Positions 8,423-16,083 of a DNA stretch of 28,665 nt are shown here, piece after piece. The notes under the pieces are model-generated. The model saw only the letters and a program-made list of their open reading frames with translations. It was not told where the DNA came from and did no database searches. Both the position numbers and the translations under genes were made by a program. The stretch covers positions 1-28,665 of the forward strand of contig JALNWY010000016.1 of NCBI GenBank assembly GCA_023230665.1, read 5' to 3'. The DNA comes from Deltaproteobacteria bacterium. GTDB taxonomy: Bacteria; Desulfobacterota; Desulfomonilia; UBA1062. Each line of letters starts with the position of its first letter. The stretch's first letter is position 1.

Positions 8423-8452
8423 GATATAGCCGAAATCAGATGCACATGTCAA
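8423..8452 (-). promoter_or_regulatory. Sigma-70-type promoter of rplM operon
   Basis: On the minus strand a perfect -35 TTGACA (8452-8447) is followed after 18 bases by TATATC (8428-8423). Transcription would begin near 8416, about 27 bases before the rplM ATG. Position and match make this one of the strongest promoters in the window. Confidence 0.65.
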
Positions 8453-8495
8453 GCACTGATCGAAAATTTGTCCCCTCACAGGGCAACCGGGCGAT

Positions 8496-8534
8496 CCCGT
8501 TCGCCTCCAGGCCAATGCTCTGGACGCGAACGGG
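8496..8534. other. Long near-perfect hairpin in the rplM/response-regulator divergent gap
   Basis: CCCGTTCGC (8496-8504) and GCGAACGGG (8526-8534) pair perfectly over 9 bases. After one mismatch, TCCAG pairs with CTGGA around a short loop. A second small GC palindrome, GCGGG/CCCGC, begins at 8533. There is no T-run on either side, so it is not a standard terminator. It lies upstream of both divergent promoters, in a 289-base gap without any gene I can support. Confidence 0.5.
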
Positions 8535-8591
8535 CGGGGGCCCGCTGCCGAGGCACTCTGGAGGAGTATGCCCGCTTCTGCTATATTCAAG

Positions 8592-8619
8592 TTTGTCCGG
8601 CATTGTACGATCATATAAA
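8592..8619 (+). promoter_or_regulatory. Candidate promoter of the response regulator gene
   Basis: TTTGTC (8592-8597), 16 bases, then TATAAA (8614-8619) on the plus strand. The -10 is good, the -35 mediocre. It would give a leader of about 50 bases ending in the strong AAGGAGGAGG ribosome site before the ATG at 8679. Confidence 0.35.
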
Positions 8620-8678
8620 GAAAGAGGTGCGAATGCAAAGGGCGTGAACATGCAGGTGGCTGCAGAAGGAGGAGGATC

Positions 8679-9053
8679 ATGAACAAGGTTCTGATTATCG
8701 ACGACGACTCCGGGGTTCACAGCATCATCCACGCCATCATTCAGAGAAAAATGCCCGATTGTGCGTTTTCTTCGGTATATAACGGCATGGATGGAATCAG
8801 GGCAGCCCTTTACGAGCATCCGGACGCCATTCTCCTGGATGTGGACATGCCGGGCATCGACGGGTTCGAGACCTGCAGGCGCCTCAAAGGAGACGAGAGG
8901 ACCAGGCATATCCCCGTCGTCATGTTCTCCGGGATGGCGACCGATGCGGACAGCGTGGATGCCGCGCTGGAGAGCGGCGCCGACATGATCATCGCAAAGC
9001 CCTTGAGAAGCGAGCATCTCATCCGGCTCTTCAGATCGCTGCTCGCGAAATGA
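8679..9053 (+). CDS. Single-domain (receiver-only) response regulator
   Basis: A 124-residue CheY-type receiver domain with no output domain. The acidic pocket is IIDDD (6-10), the phospho-acceptor is D54 in ILLDVDMPG, the switch serine is S84 in VVMFSG, and the conserved lysine is K107 in IIAKPL. All catalytic positions are present, so it should be phosphorylatable. It probably passes phosphate or an interaction signal to a separate protein. An AAGGAGGAGG site lies 4 bases before the ATG. No sensor kinase gene adjoins it; the HDOD-GAF protein 2 kb away has a kinase-like H-box but no ATPase domain. The gene downstream is a nucleotidyltransferase, separated by a terminator-like hairpin. Confidence 0.93.
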   Translation: MNKVLIIDDDSGVHSIIHAIIQRKMPDCAFSSVYNGMDGIRAALYEHPDAILLDVDMPGIDGFETCRRLKGDERTRHIPVVMFSGMATDADSVDAALESGADMIIAKPLRSEHLIRLFRSLLAK

Positions 9054-9055
9054 GA

Positions 9056-9103
9056 ACCCGTCCCCCCAAACAGGGGGTCAGGGGTTTCCTTTCTGTTTTT
9101 TTG
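9056..9103 (+). terminator. Weak terminator or attenuator after the response regulator
   Basis: CCCCC (9063-9067), a five-base loop, then GGGGG (9073-9077), with outer ACCC/GGGT pairing (9056-9059 with 9082-9085). A T-rich stretch ending in seven T follows. The T-run is not directly adjacent to the stem, so termination may be partial, with the downstream gene receiving read-through. Confidence 0.35.
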
Positions 9104-9128
9104 AGGCCTTGACAGGAGAAATGTTTTT

Positions 9129-10091
9129 TTGTCATGTGAACGTATGAAGATCGATGCCGTGATTACCGCCGGAGACGGGAAGGCAGCACGCAGGCTGTTC
9201 AAGAAGAACAAGGCCCTCCTGGACGTGGCCGGCAAACCCATCATCCGCCACATCGCGGAAGCCGCGCTGGGGTGTGATGACATCGACAGGATCGTGGTTG
9301 TTGGCCCCCGCGAGGAGTTTCAGGAGGTGATCGGCGATCTGGACGTGGATATCGTGCAGCAGAAGCGCAGCCTTGCGGAAAACGGCTGGGAGGGGTTTAT
9401 CCGTACGATTCCCGAATGCCGGCAGGAGGGGTTCTGCTCGGAAGAGACCATCCAAAAATACCGGGACAAGTATGTTCTGTTTCTCTCGGGAGACATCCCG
9501 CTCATTTCCGTGCGGGAGATCAGGCAGTTTCTCTCCCAGTGCGACATGGAGCGCTACGACTATGTCGCGGGTGCGACGCCTGAAGAGGTGCTCAGGCTCT
9601 TCGGGCCGAGGAAAGGCAGACCCGGGATCAAGATGGCCACCTTTCACATGAAGGGCGGCAACCTGCGGCAGAACAACCTTCACATGGCCAGGCCCTTTGC
9701 CCTGATGGAGAGCATCGATCTGGTTCTCAATGCGTACGAGTACCGGTATCAGAAAGAGTTCGTCAATATCGTCAAGGCCATCTTTGCCATTGCCAAGTTC
9801 GGCAGGAAGAACCTGGCCCAGGCGCTTCTCATCTACCTGCTCCTCCAGCTATCGACAGGGTTGTCGAGCCTGGGGATGGAGAGGGCCGCCCGCCTGGCGA
9901 GCTTCCCGGTGACAAAAGAGCGGGTGGAACGTCTGGTCTCAAGCCTTCTGAACGCCCGCTTCAAGATTGCGGAGACAACCGTGGGAGGGGCCGCCCTGGA
10001 CGTGGACAACGAGAAGGACTACATGACCCTTTCCGTCATGTACAAGGACTGGATGAACCAAATCGCCCAGGGGGATCACCACTTGGCGTAG
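9129..10091 (+). CDS. MobA-like NTP transferase domain protein, function unknown
   Basis: A 320-residue protein whose N-terminus has the GT-A nucleotidyltransferase fold pattern: AVITAGDGKAARRL then KNKALLDVAGKPIIRHI, matching the nucleotide-binding loop and sugar/cofactor loop of MobA- and GlmU-type enzymes. The metal-binding aspartate is D122 in LFLSGDIPLIS. A second conserved acidic motif, LDVDNEKDY, lies near the C-terminus (about 290-298). Between them is a helical insertion of roughly 100 residues, larger than in MobA. AGGAG lies 10 bases before a TTG at 9129 and 25 bases before the ATG at 9144, so the TTG is the likelier start. It may read through from the response regulator gene. Its last 16 bases overlap the convergent DUF2804 gene. 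The nucleotide and acceptor are unknown. Confidence 0.75.
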   Translation: MSCERMKIDAVITAGDGKAARRLFKKNKALLDVAGKPIIRHIAEAALGCDDIDRIVVVGPREEFQEVIGDLDVDIVQQKRSLAENGWEGFIRTIPECRQEGFCSEETIQKYRDKYVLFLSGDIPLISVREIRQFLSQCDMERYDYVAGATPEEVLRLFGPRKGRPGIKMATFHMKGGNLRQNNLHMARPFALMESIDLVLNAYEYRYQKEFVNIVKAIFAIAKFGRKNLAQALLIYLLLQLSTGLSSLGMERAARLASFPVTKERVERLVSSLLNARFKIAETTVGGAALDVDNEKDYMTLSVMYKDWMNQIAQGDHHLA

Positions 10092-11068
10092 TGATCCTCC
10101 GTAAAGCCGGGGTACGACTGGATAAAGACCACCTCGCCCTCGTCCGTGAGCAGGGTTCCCTCGAAGACCCCCAGCAGCTGGGTGAACCGTGACGCCAGCA
10201 AGAGTGCGTTGACCTTTTCCTCCCTTCTCGCCTCGGGGTGGAACACCAGGTCCACCTTCCTGTCATTGGACCGGATGCGCCAGGGAGCGGACAGGTTGTC
10301 CCGGTCGAAATCGAAATCCACCATGTCCACCTTGGTCATGATACCGTCGACCCAGAAGGTATTTTCCGTGAAGCTCGTCTCATTGACCCCGCAGGATAGG
10401 TTGAGCCCCAAGCTCCTGCCGTCGTCGAGGCTGGATGCGGTCGATGCCCAGTTCCAGCAGGTCTGTCTGCGCATGAACCCGCACGTCCAGTCCGAGAGGG
10501 CCCAGTATGCCGGGGAAGAAAGGTCGTGCTGGGTGTTTCCCCGGGTTATGGTCCCCCTGACCTTTAAGGGGCTGGTCTTCTGGGTGTACACCCATCCCCG
10601 GTAGCCTGCCCGGGTGCATATCCTTAAGGGGCTGGTGGCAGTGGGGTCGATGGAGAGGTCGATTGACACGTCCCTGCCGAGGGCCTTCAACGAGTCCTGC
10701 TGCATCTCGATGATCAGGCCGCCGGTGTTGAAAACGCTCCTCGGTTTCTCGGGAAAAGGTGCGATGGAAGTCCCGGCAAAGGGATGCCCCATTGCCTTGG
10801 ACTCGGTTATCCCGCCGGTCTGCCGGTCATAGAGATAGAAAAAGCCGTTGGAGAGATAGGCAAGATCGACAACCGCCACCCCTGCCAGGAGCTCCGGGCC
10901 GATGATGCCGATGAAGTGAATCCGGTTGACCAGAACCCGCTTGAGAAGATTCGGCAGACGAAACCCCATCGGGGTCTCCAGACGGTAATCCTGGTAGTTG
11001 ATCCGGTGAACCGGTTCGTTGTAGGTGCCCCATCTCACGAGGCCTCGTTCATTGATCAGGGTATCCAT
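10076..11068 (-). CDS. DUF2804 family protein
   Basis: A 330-residue protein that I recognise as the DUF2804 family (PF10974), of unknown biochemical role. The N-terminus TLINERGLVRWGTYNEPVHR and the RLPNLLKRVLVNRIHFIGI stretch fit that family. The rest is rich in aromatic beta-strand-like segments with several tryptophans (for example PAYWALSDWTCG), and there is no signal peptide or membrane segment. The frame opens at 11092, but GGAGGAGGGAG sits just before the ATG at 11068. It appears monocistronic. Its 3' end overlaps the convergent nucleotidyltransferase gene by 16 bases. The family call rests on recall, without a search. Confidence 0.7.
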   Translation of the reverse strand: MDTLINERGLVRWGTYNEPVHRINYQDYRLETPMGFRLPNLLKRVLVNRIHFIGIIGPELLAGVAVVDLAYLSNGFFYLYDRQTGGITESKAMGHPFAGTSIAPFPEKPRSVFNTGGLIIEMQQDSLKALGRDVSIDLSIDPTATSPLRICTRAGYRGWVYTQKTSPLKVRGTITRGNTQHDLSSPAYWALSDWTCGFMRRQTCWNWASTASSLDDGRSLGLNLSCGVNETSFTENTFWVDGIMTKVDMVDFDFDRDNLSAPWRIRSNDRKVDLVFHPEARREEKVNALLLASRFTQLLGVFEGTLLTDEGEVVFIQSYPGFTEDHYAKW

Positions 11069-11278
11069 GGCTCCCTCCTCCACGTGAATCAATGGTATGG
11101 ACCTTCCGGGCCAAACCCTGGTCCCAGCTTAAGCAAAAAGGTTTAAGGAGAATGTTTCCTCCTTCCCGCCCTAGTTAAGAAGCGGAAGCAAAGGCGGATT
11201 CAGAATGCGCCGGGCGAATCGGCGTATTCTTCATATAACAAGAGGATAACGGAAAACCAGCGGTTGTCCAGTGAAATC

Positions 11279-13228
11279 TTACTCGAGGTAGTCTTCGAAG
11301 CCCGGGGTATCGGAAGCCAGAGGCGTTCCCGACACCTGAGAGATCTTCTTGCTCAGCTCGTCGGTCTGCTGCTCCATATAGTCCTCGAAGCCGGGCGTTG
11401 CGCCATCTGAGAGCATGGTCCGGTCTTTTTCGGCCGAGGTCTGCCGGCCGTTCTTCTCCGGGACATAATCATCGAGCCCGGCCCGGCCTTCGGGACCGGC
11501 AGGTTCAGGCCGCGCATCCTGTAAAGGGGGAGAAGCCGCGTTCTGCGCTCCGGAGCCGTTGTGGAGGTCCAGCATCTTTTCATCTTTGATATAGCTGGTT
11601 TCCACCACGTCCGTGATTTCCAGCATCTTCTTGACAATGGATTTGACCTTGATGGCCTCGTTCTTGATCTCCTGGAGGCTGCCGATCACGGACTTGTTCA
11701 CCGAGGCCTCCTTGACGATCATGTCGAGCTTCAGCAGGATCGTAGTCAGGGGAGAATTGATCTCATGGTTGGCGGCGATGGCGGTTTTCGACACCGCAGC
11801 GAGCCTCTGGGCCCTGATGTTCTTCGTGACGAGCATGGCCCTCTGGATGGCCTGGGCCCCGACCTCGGCGACCGTCCTGAGCATCAGGAGCTTCTGGTTC
11901 GACTCCTCCTGGCTGATGCCTTCCTGGGGCATCGCCTCCAGGACCCCGATGATCTTGTTGTCCACCTTCAAAGGTGCGTATACGAAGTGGACCCCCTTGG
12001 GGTAAACGGCGTTGGATCTGTCAAGGAGCTCCTTGGTGGCGCTCGCCATCCCGCTCCGGGTATGGGGAACGTTGTTGAGCCAGAACGACTCGGTGATCAT
12101 GATTCTCAGGTTGCTCAGCCGCATGATGCACCGGGTTTTCTTGGCCTCGAGAATGGTCAGCGTATTGGATGCGAGGATAGTGACAATATCCGAGAGTTTC
12201 AGGGACGACTGGAGCTGGCTGCTCATCTGGTTGAGGCTGGAGAGCTCCACGGTCCTGCGCTCGAGCGCCATCTTTTTCTGTTCAAGATCAAGGCTCAGCT
12301 TGCCCAGCTGGGCGTTCGCGAACTGGAGCACCTCGAAATAGGTTTTGGGCTCGGCCTTGGGTATTCCCATCTCGTCGCTGATGCTCGATATGCTGTCCTT
12401 GAGGGTGAGCGAGATGTCCTGGATATCGTGACTGCTCAGGCCCAAGCCCTTGAGGACCGTGGGGTCCACGAACCCCCTGTCGGTCTGGCCGAGACCTAGG
12501 CCAAGATGGTTGGTCACGATATCCGCCACGTGGACGATGGCGCAGAGCTGCCTTGTCTCCCTACCCTCTCCGGAATCGGCAAGACTGTGGTGGCACCCCA
12601 CGGTCCTGCACAGCAGTGACGGGAGGTTCCATTTTTCCATGATATACATGCCGAGCGTTGCATGGTCCACACCCACGATGCTGTTTTCCGCCTCGATGAT
12701 GTCGGAATTGGCGCGGTTCATGACCTCCAGGACCTCGCGGTACTCGCCCTTTTTGCAGATGAGCTGGTCGGCCACCACCTTGCCCAGGTCGTGCAAAAGC
12801 CCGGCGATGAAGGCATCCTCCGCTGCAGCGGGCGAGATTTTGTTCGCGATGGCCTTTGCACATACCGCACAGGCAATGCTGTGCTGCCAGAACTGGTAGA
12901 AGTCCAGGCTGCGCTTTTCCTTATCGTTAAAGAGGTTGACCACGCTGATGCTCAGCACGATGCTCTTGAGCACGTTGAATCCCAGCAGCACCACGGCCCC
13001 CCGAATGGTCGAGATCTCCTTGATCCTCCGGTAGAAAGGCGAGTTCGCCACCCTGAGCACCTTGACGGCGAGCGCCTGGTCCCTTTCTACCATCTGGGCG
13101 ATCTGGCGTGCGTTTACCCGAGAATCGAGCGTCTTCTCCATGATGGCGGTGGCGATAGAGGGCAGTGTGGGGATATCTCCCAGGTTCTCCAGAAGTGATT
13201 CGATCTCCTCGTAAGCGATTCTTTTCAT
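11279..13228 (-). CDS. HDOD-GAF-HisKA-like signalling protein lacking an ATPase domain
   Basis: A 649-residue cytoplasmic protein. Residues 10-210 form an HDOD domain (IPTLPSIATAIMEK near the start), with an intact HDLGK metal-binding motif at 146-150 and CHH at 212-214. A coiled coil follows (about 303-345), then a GAF-like domain (about 346-465). A histidine-kinase-type dimerisation segment carries H488 in AANHEINSPLTTILLKLDM. No HATPase domain follows, so autophosphorylation in the usual way is unlikely. The last 66 residues are low-complexity with three G-[LF]-[DE]-D-Y copies at 584, 613 and 643, ending at the C-terminus. It is monocistronic and divergent from ispG across 68 bases. About 50 bases past its stop lies a hairpin (11203-11229) without a T-run. 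The domain order is seen; the signal and partner are unknown. Confidence 0.85.
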   Translation of the reverse strand: MKRIAYEEIESLLENLGDIPTLPSIATAIMEKTLDSRVNARQIAQMVERDQALAVKVLRVANSPFYRRIKEISTIRGAVVLLGFNVLKSIVLSISVVNLFNDKEKRSLDFYQFWQHSIACAVCAKAIANKISPAAAEDAFIAGLLHDLGKVVADQLICKKGEYREVLEVMNRANSDIIEAENSIVGVDHATLGMYIMEKWNLPSLLCRTVGCHHSLADSGEGRETRQLCAIVHVADIVTNHLGLGLGQTDRGFVDPTVLKGLGLSSHDIQDISLTLKDSISSISDEMGIPKAEPKTYFEVLQFANAQLGKLSLDLEQKKMALERRTVELSSLNQMSSQLQSSLKLSDIVTILASNTLTILEAKKTRCIMRLSNLRIMITESFWLNNVPHTRSGMASATKELLDRSNAVYPKGVHFVYAPLKVDNKIIGVLEAMPQEGISQEESNQKLLMLRTVAEVGAQAIQRAMLVTKNIRAQRLAAVSKTAIAANHEINSPLTTILLKLDMIVKEASVNKSVIGSLQEIKNEAIKVKSIVKKMLEITDVVETSYIKDEKMLDLHNGSGAQNAASPPLQDARPEPAGPEGRAGLDDYVPEKNGRQTSAEKDRTMLSDGATPGFEDYMEQQTDELSKKISQVSGTPLASDTPGFEDYLE

Positions 13229-13296
13229 CCAAGGTCTTATCGATTATTCGGGTTCCAATCTTGAGTCTGGATACCGAATATGGTACTCACAAAAAA

Positions 13297-14358
13297 ATGA
13301 CAGCGCATCACGACAACACCCGAATGATTCACGTAGGGGCGGTTCCCGTGGGGGGAGGCGCTCCCGTGACCATCCAGTCCATGACCAACACCGACACCCG
13401 GGACGCAGACAAGACCATTTCCCAGATCCATGCCCTCGAGCGGGCCGGGTGCGAGATCGTGCGGGTGAGCGTGCCGGACGCAGAATCTGCGGGCGCGTTT
13501 CGCGAGATAAAACAGGCGGTCGATATCCCTCTCATCGCGGACATCCATTTTGATTACCGGCTCGCGATTGCTGCCATCGAGAGCGGGGCTGACGGCATCC
13601 GGATCAACCCCGGAAACATCGGGCGAACCGAGAAGGTGGAGGCCGTGGCGCGCGCAGCGATCCAGGCCGGGATTCCCATACGGGTCGGGGTGAACCTGGG
13701 TTCGGTGAAGAAGCGGGTTCTCGATGCCCATGGCGGCGACCGGGTGGGCGCCCTGGTGGAGAACGCGGCCGAGTATGTGCGCATGCTCGAGGACATGGGC
13801 GTGGGCTCGCTCAAGGTCTCCTTGAAGTCGTCCGATGTGCTGGAGACGCTGGACGCCTACCGGCGGTTTTCACGGATCAGTTCGTGGCCGCTGCACCTGG
13901 GGGTCACCGAGGCGGGCACGCTCTTCTCCGGGCTCATCCGTTCCTCGGCCGGCATCGGCGCGCTCCTGCTGGAGGGGATCGGCGACACCATCCGGATATC
14001 GCTTTGTGCAGATCCCGTCCAGGAGGTTATGGCCGGAAGAGTGCTGCTGGAGAGCATCGGGCTCAGGAAGGAGGGCGTCAGAGTTATCGCCTGCCCCACC
14101 TGCGCGCGGACAAACAGCGATGTGGCAGGCATCGCGCTCAAGGTGGAGGAGGCGCTCAAGGATGTAAAGAAGCACCTGGTGGTAGCGGTCATGGGGTGCG
14201 TGGTGAACGGACCCGGAGAGGCCCGGATAGCGGATCTCGGGGTTGCCTGCGACAGACAGGGCGCCATGCTGTTCGTTCACGGCACACCCGTGCGGCGCAT
14301 CAAGGCCTCCGAAATAGTAGAGACACTCGTGGACGAAGTGGAAAAGGAGATATCGTAA
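13297..14358 (+). CDS. ispG: 4-hydroxy-3-methylbut-2-enyl diphosphate synthase (flavodoxin/ferredoxin)
   Basis: A 353-residue IspG, the iron-sulfur enzyme that makes HMBPP from MEcPP in the non-mevalonate isoprenoid pathway. The TIM-barrel part has VTIQSMTNTDTRDADKT, RVSVPD, LIADIHFDYRLA and GIRINPGNIG. The cluster ligands are C266 and C269 (CPTCART) and C301 with E308 (MGCVVNGPGE), matching the E. coli ligand set. The frame is open to 13165, but that would run into the divergent HDOD gene. ATG 13297 gives normal length, though no clear ribosome site precedes it. It abuts proS with no spacer and opens an ispG-proS-rel operon. Confidence 0.96.
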   Translation: MTAHHDNTRMIHVGAVPVGGGAPVTIQSMTNTDTRDADKTISQIHALERAGCEIVRVSVPDAESAGAFREIKQAVDIPLIADIHFDYRLAIAAIESGADGIRINPGNIGRTEKVEAVARAAIQAGIPIRVGVNLGSVKKRVLDAHGGDRVGALVENAAEYVRMLEDMGVGSLKVSLKSSDVLETLDAYRRFSRISSWPLHLGVTEAGTLFSGLIRSSAGIGALLLEGIGDTIRISLCADPVQEVMAGRVLLESIGLRKEGVRVIACPTCARTNSDVAGIALKVEEALKDVKKHLVVAVMGCVVNGPGEARIADLGVACDRQGAMLFVHGTPVRRIKASEIVETLVDEVEKEIS

Positions 14359-16083
14359 ATGAAATGGTCATCGCTGTTTTTGCATTCGCACAAGGAAGAT
14401 CCCCGTGAGGCCGAGGTCATCAGCCACAAGCTCATGCTCAGGGGCGCCATGATCAAGAGACTCGCTTCAGGCATCTACTCCTGGCTCCCCTATGGGCTCA
14501 AGGCCCTGCGCAAAGTGGAGAACATCATCCGTGAAGAAATGGACCAGGCGGGTGCCCAGGAGGTTCTGATGCCGGCGGTGCAGCCCGCCGAGATCTGGAA
14601 GGAGAGCGGCAGGTGGGAGTTCTATGGCAAGGAACTCCTGAGGTTCACCGACCGCAAGGGCGGGGAGTTCGCCATGGGTCCCACGCACGAGGAGGTCATC
14701 ACGGCCATCGTTCGCGACGAGGTGCGCTCCTACCGGGACCTCCCTATCAACCTCTACCAGATCCAGACCAAGTTCCGGGACGAGATCAGGCCCCGCTTCG
14801 GTGTGATGCGCTCCCGCGAGTTCATCATGAAGGACGCCTACTCCTTTGACACCAGTGAAGAAGGCGCCGCGAAGAGCTACGACGCCATGCACAGGGCGTA
14901 CGAGCGCATCTTCAGCAGGTGCGGACTCAGGTTCAAGGCCGTGGAGGCGGAGTCCGGTCCCATTGGCGGCAGCTACTCCCATGAGTTCATGGTTCTGGCC
15001 TCCACGGGCGAGGATATCATCCTGAGCTGCCCTTCGTGCAGCTATGCCGCAAATCTCGAAAAGGCGGAGATCGCCGCCCCGGCCGAGCCGGTGTTCCGAC
15101 AGGCCCCTGGAGGCAGCCCGGAGAAGGTGAAGACCCCGGGCGCCAGAACCATCGAAGAAGTCTGCAGGTTCCTGGACGTCACCCCGCAGGAGCTCGTCAA
15201 GACGCTCATCTACGATACCGATAAAGGGGTGGCGGCCGCGCTGGTGCGAGGCGACCACGAGGTGAACGAGGCCAAGCTCAAACGCGCCTTGGGGTGCGAG
15301 AGCCTGGAGCTGGCCGACGAGGCGACCATAGAGAGGCACACCCGTGCCCCGCGCGGGTTTTCCGGGCCGGTGAACCTGCCCGTGCAGATCATTGCCGACT
15401 ACGGGCTCCTGGATGCAGGCCCTTATGTGACCGGTGCCAACGAGGAAGACCATCACCTCACGAACGTCTGGCTCTCCCGGGATGCGAAGGTGGACCAAGT
15501 CGCGGATATCCGCAACGCCGAAAAAGACGACCTCTGCCCCCGATGCGGATTGGCGCCTCTGGACGACATACGGGGAATCGAGGTCGGGCACATCTTCAAG
15601 CTGGGCACCAAATATTCCAGGGCCATGGGCGCCACCTTCCTGGACGAGGACGGCGGGCAGAGGCCCATCATCATGGGGTGCTACGGTATCGGCGTGGGCC
15701 GGGCGCTGGCTGCGGCTATCGAGCAGTACGCCGACGAGAACGGGATGGTGCTTCCCGTCACCCTTGCCCCTTATCCGGTTCTGGTGCTTCCCGTGAACGT
15801 GGGTGAAGAGGAAGTCATGGATACTGCATCAAAAATATATGAAGAGCTCAAGGCCTGCGGGGTCGATGTCCTTCTGGACGACCGGGATGCGCGTCCTGGT
15901 GTGAAGTTTATGGACGCGGATCTCATCGGGGCCCCGTACCGGATCACCGTGGGTATGAGAGGGCTCAAGGAAGGGGTCGTGGAGATCAAAGAGCGGGCAA
16001 CCGGGACAGTGGAAAAGATCAGGGTCGGCGAGGCTGCCGGCTACTGTATGGCAAAGATCAAAGAAGCAGGAAGTGATTATTGA
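14359..16083 (+). CDS. proS: Prolyl-tRNA synthetase, bacterial type with editing domain
   Basis: A 574-residue class II synthetase charging tRNA-Pro, the size of the E. coli enzyme. Class II motif 1 lies in the LPYGLKALRKVENIIREEM region, motif 2 in IRPRFGVMRSREFIMKDAYS, and motif 3 in GCYGIGVGRALAAAIEQ. Between motifs 2 and 3 is the YbaK-like insertion that clears mis-charged alanyl-tRNA-Pro. It includes QELVKTLIY with the conserved lysine, and GPYVTGANEEDHHL. The anticodon-binding domain is C-terminal (PVLVLPVNVGEEEV onward). The ATG follows the ispG stop directly, with AAGGAG inside the ispG end as ribosome site. Its TGA stop overlaps the TTG start of rel. Confidence 0.97.
   Translation: MKWSSLFLHSHKEDPREAEVISHKLMLRGAMIKRLASGIYSWLPYGLKALRKVENIIREEMDQAGAQEVLMPAVQPAEIWKESGRWEFYGKELLRFTDRKGGEFAMGPTHEEVITAIVRDEVRSYRDLPINLYQIQTKFRDEIRPRFGVMRSREFIMKDAYSFDTSEEGAAKSYDAMHRAYERIFSRCGLRFKAVEAESGPIGGSYSHEFMVLASTGEDIILSCPSCSYAANLEKAEIAAPAEPVFRQAPGGSPEKVKTPGARTIEEVCRFLDVTPQELVKTLIYDTDKGVAAALVRGDHEVNEAKLKRALGCESLELADEATIERHTRAPRGFSGPVNLPVQIIADYGLLDAGPYVTGANEEDHHLTNVWLSRDAKVDQVADIRNAEKDDLCPRCGLAPLDDIRGIEVGHIFKLGTKYSRAMGATFLDEDGGQRPIIMGCYGIGVGRALAAAIEQYADENGMVLPVTLAPYPVLVLPVNVGEEEVMDTASKIYEELKACGVDVLLDDRDARPGVKFMDADLIGAPYRITVGMRGLKEGVVEIKERATGTVEKIRVGEAAGYCMAKIKEAGSDY

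Noticed and set aside
11203..11229. Ten-pair stem GAATGCGCCG/CGGCGTATTC between the HDOD and DUF2804 genes as a terminator.
   Set aside because: No T-run follows on either strand, and on the minus strand, which is the transcribed one, it has an A-C mismatch. Kept only as a note in the HDOD entry.
14467..15591. Long minus-strand open frame of 374 codons opposite proS.
   Set aside because: It is an antisense shadow of prolyl-tRNA synthetase, with no family features.
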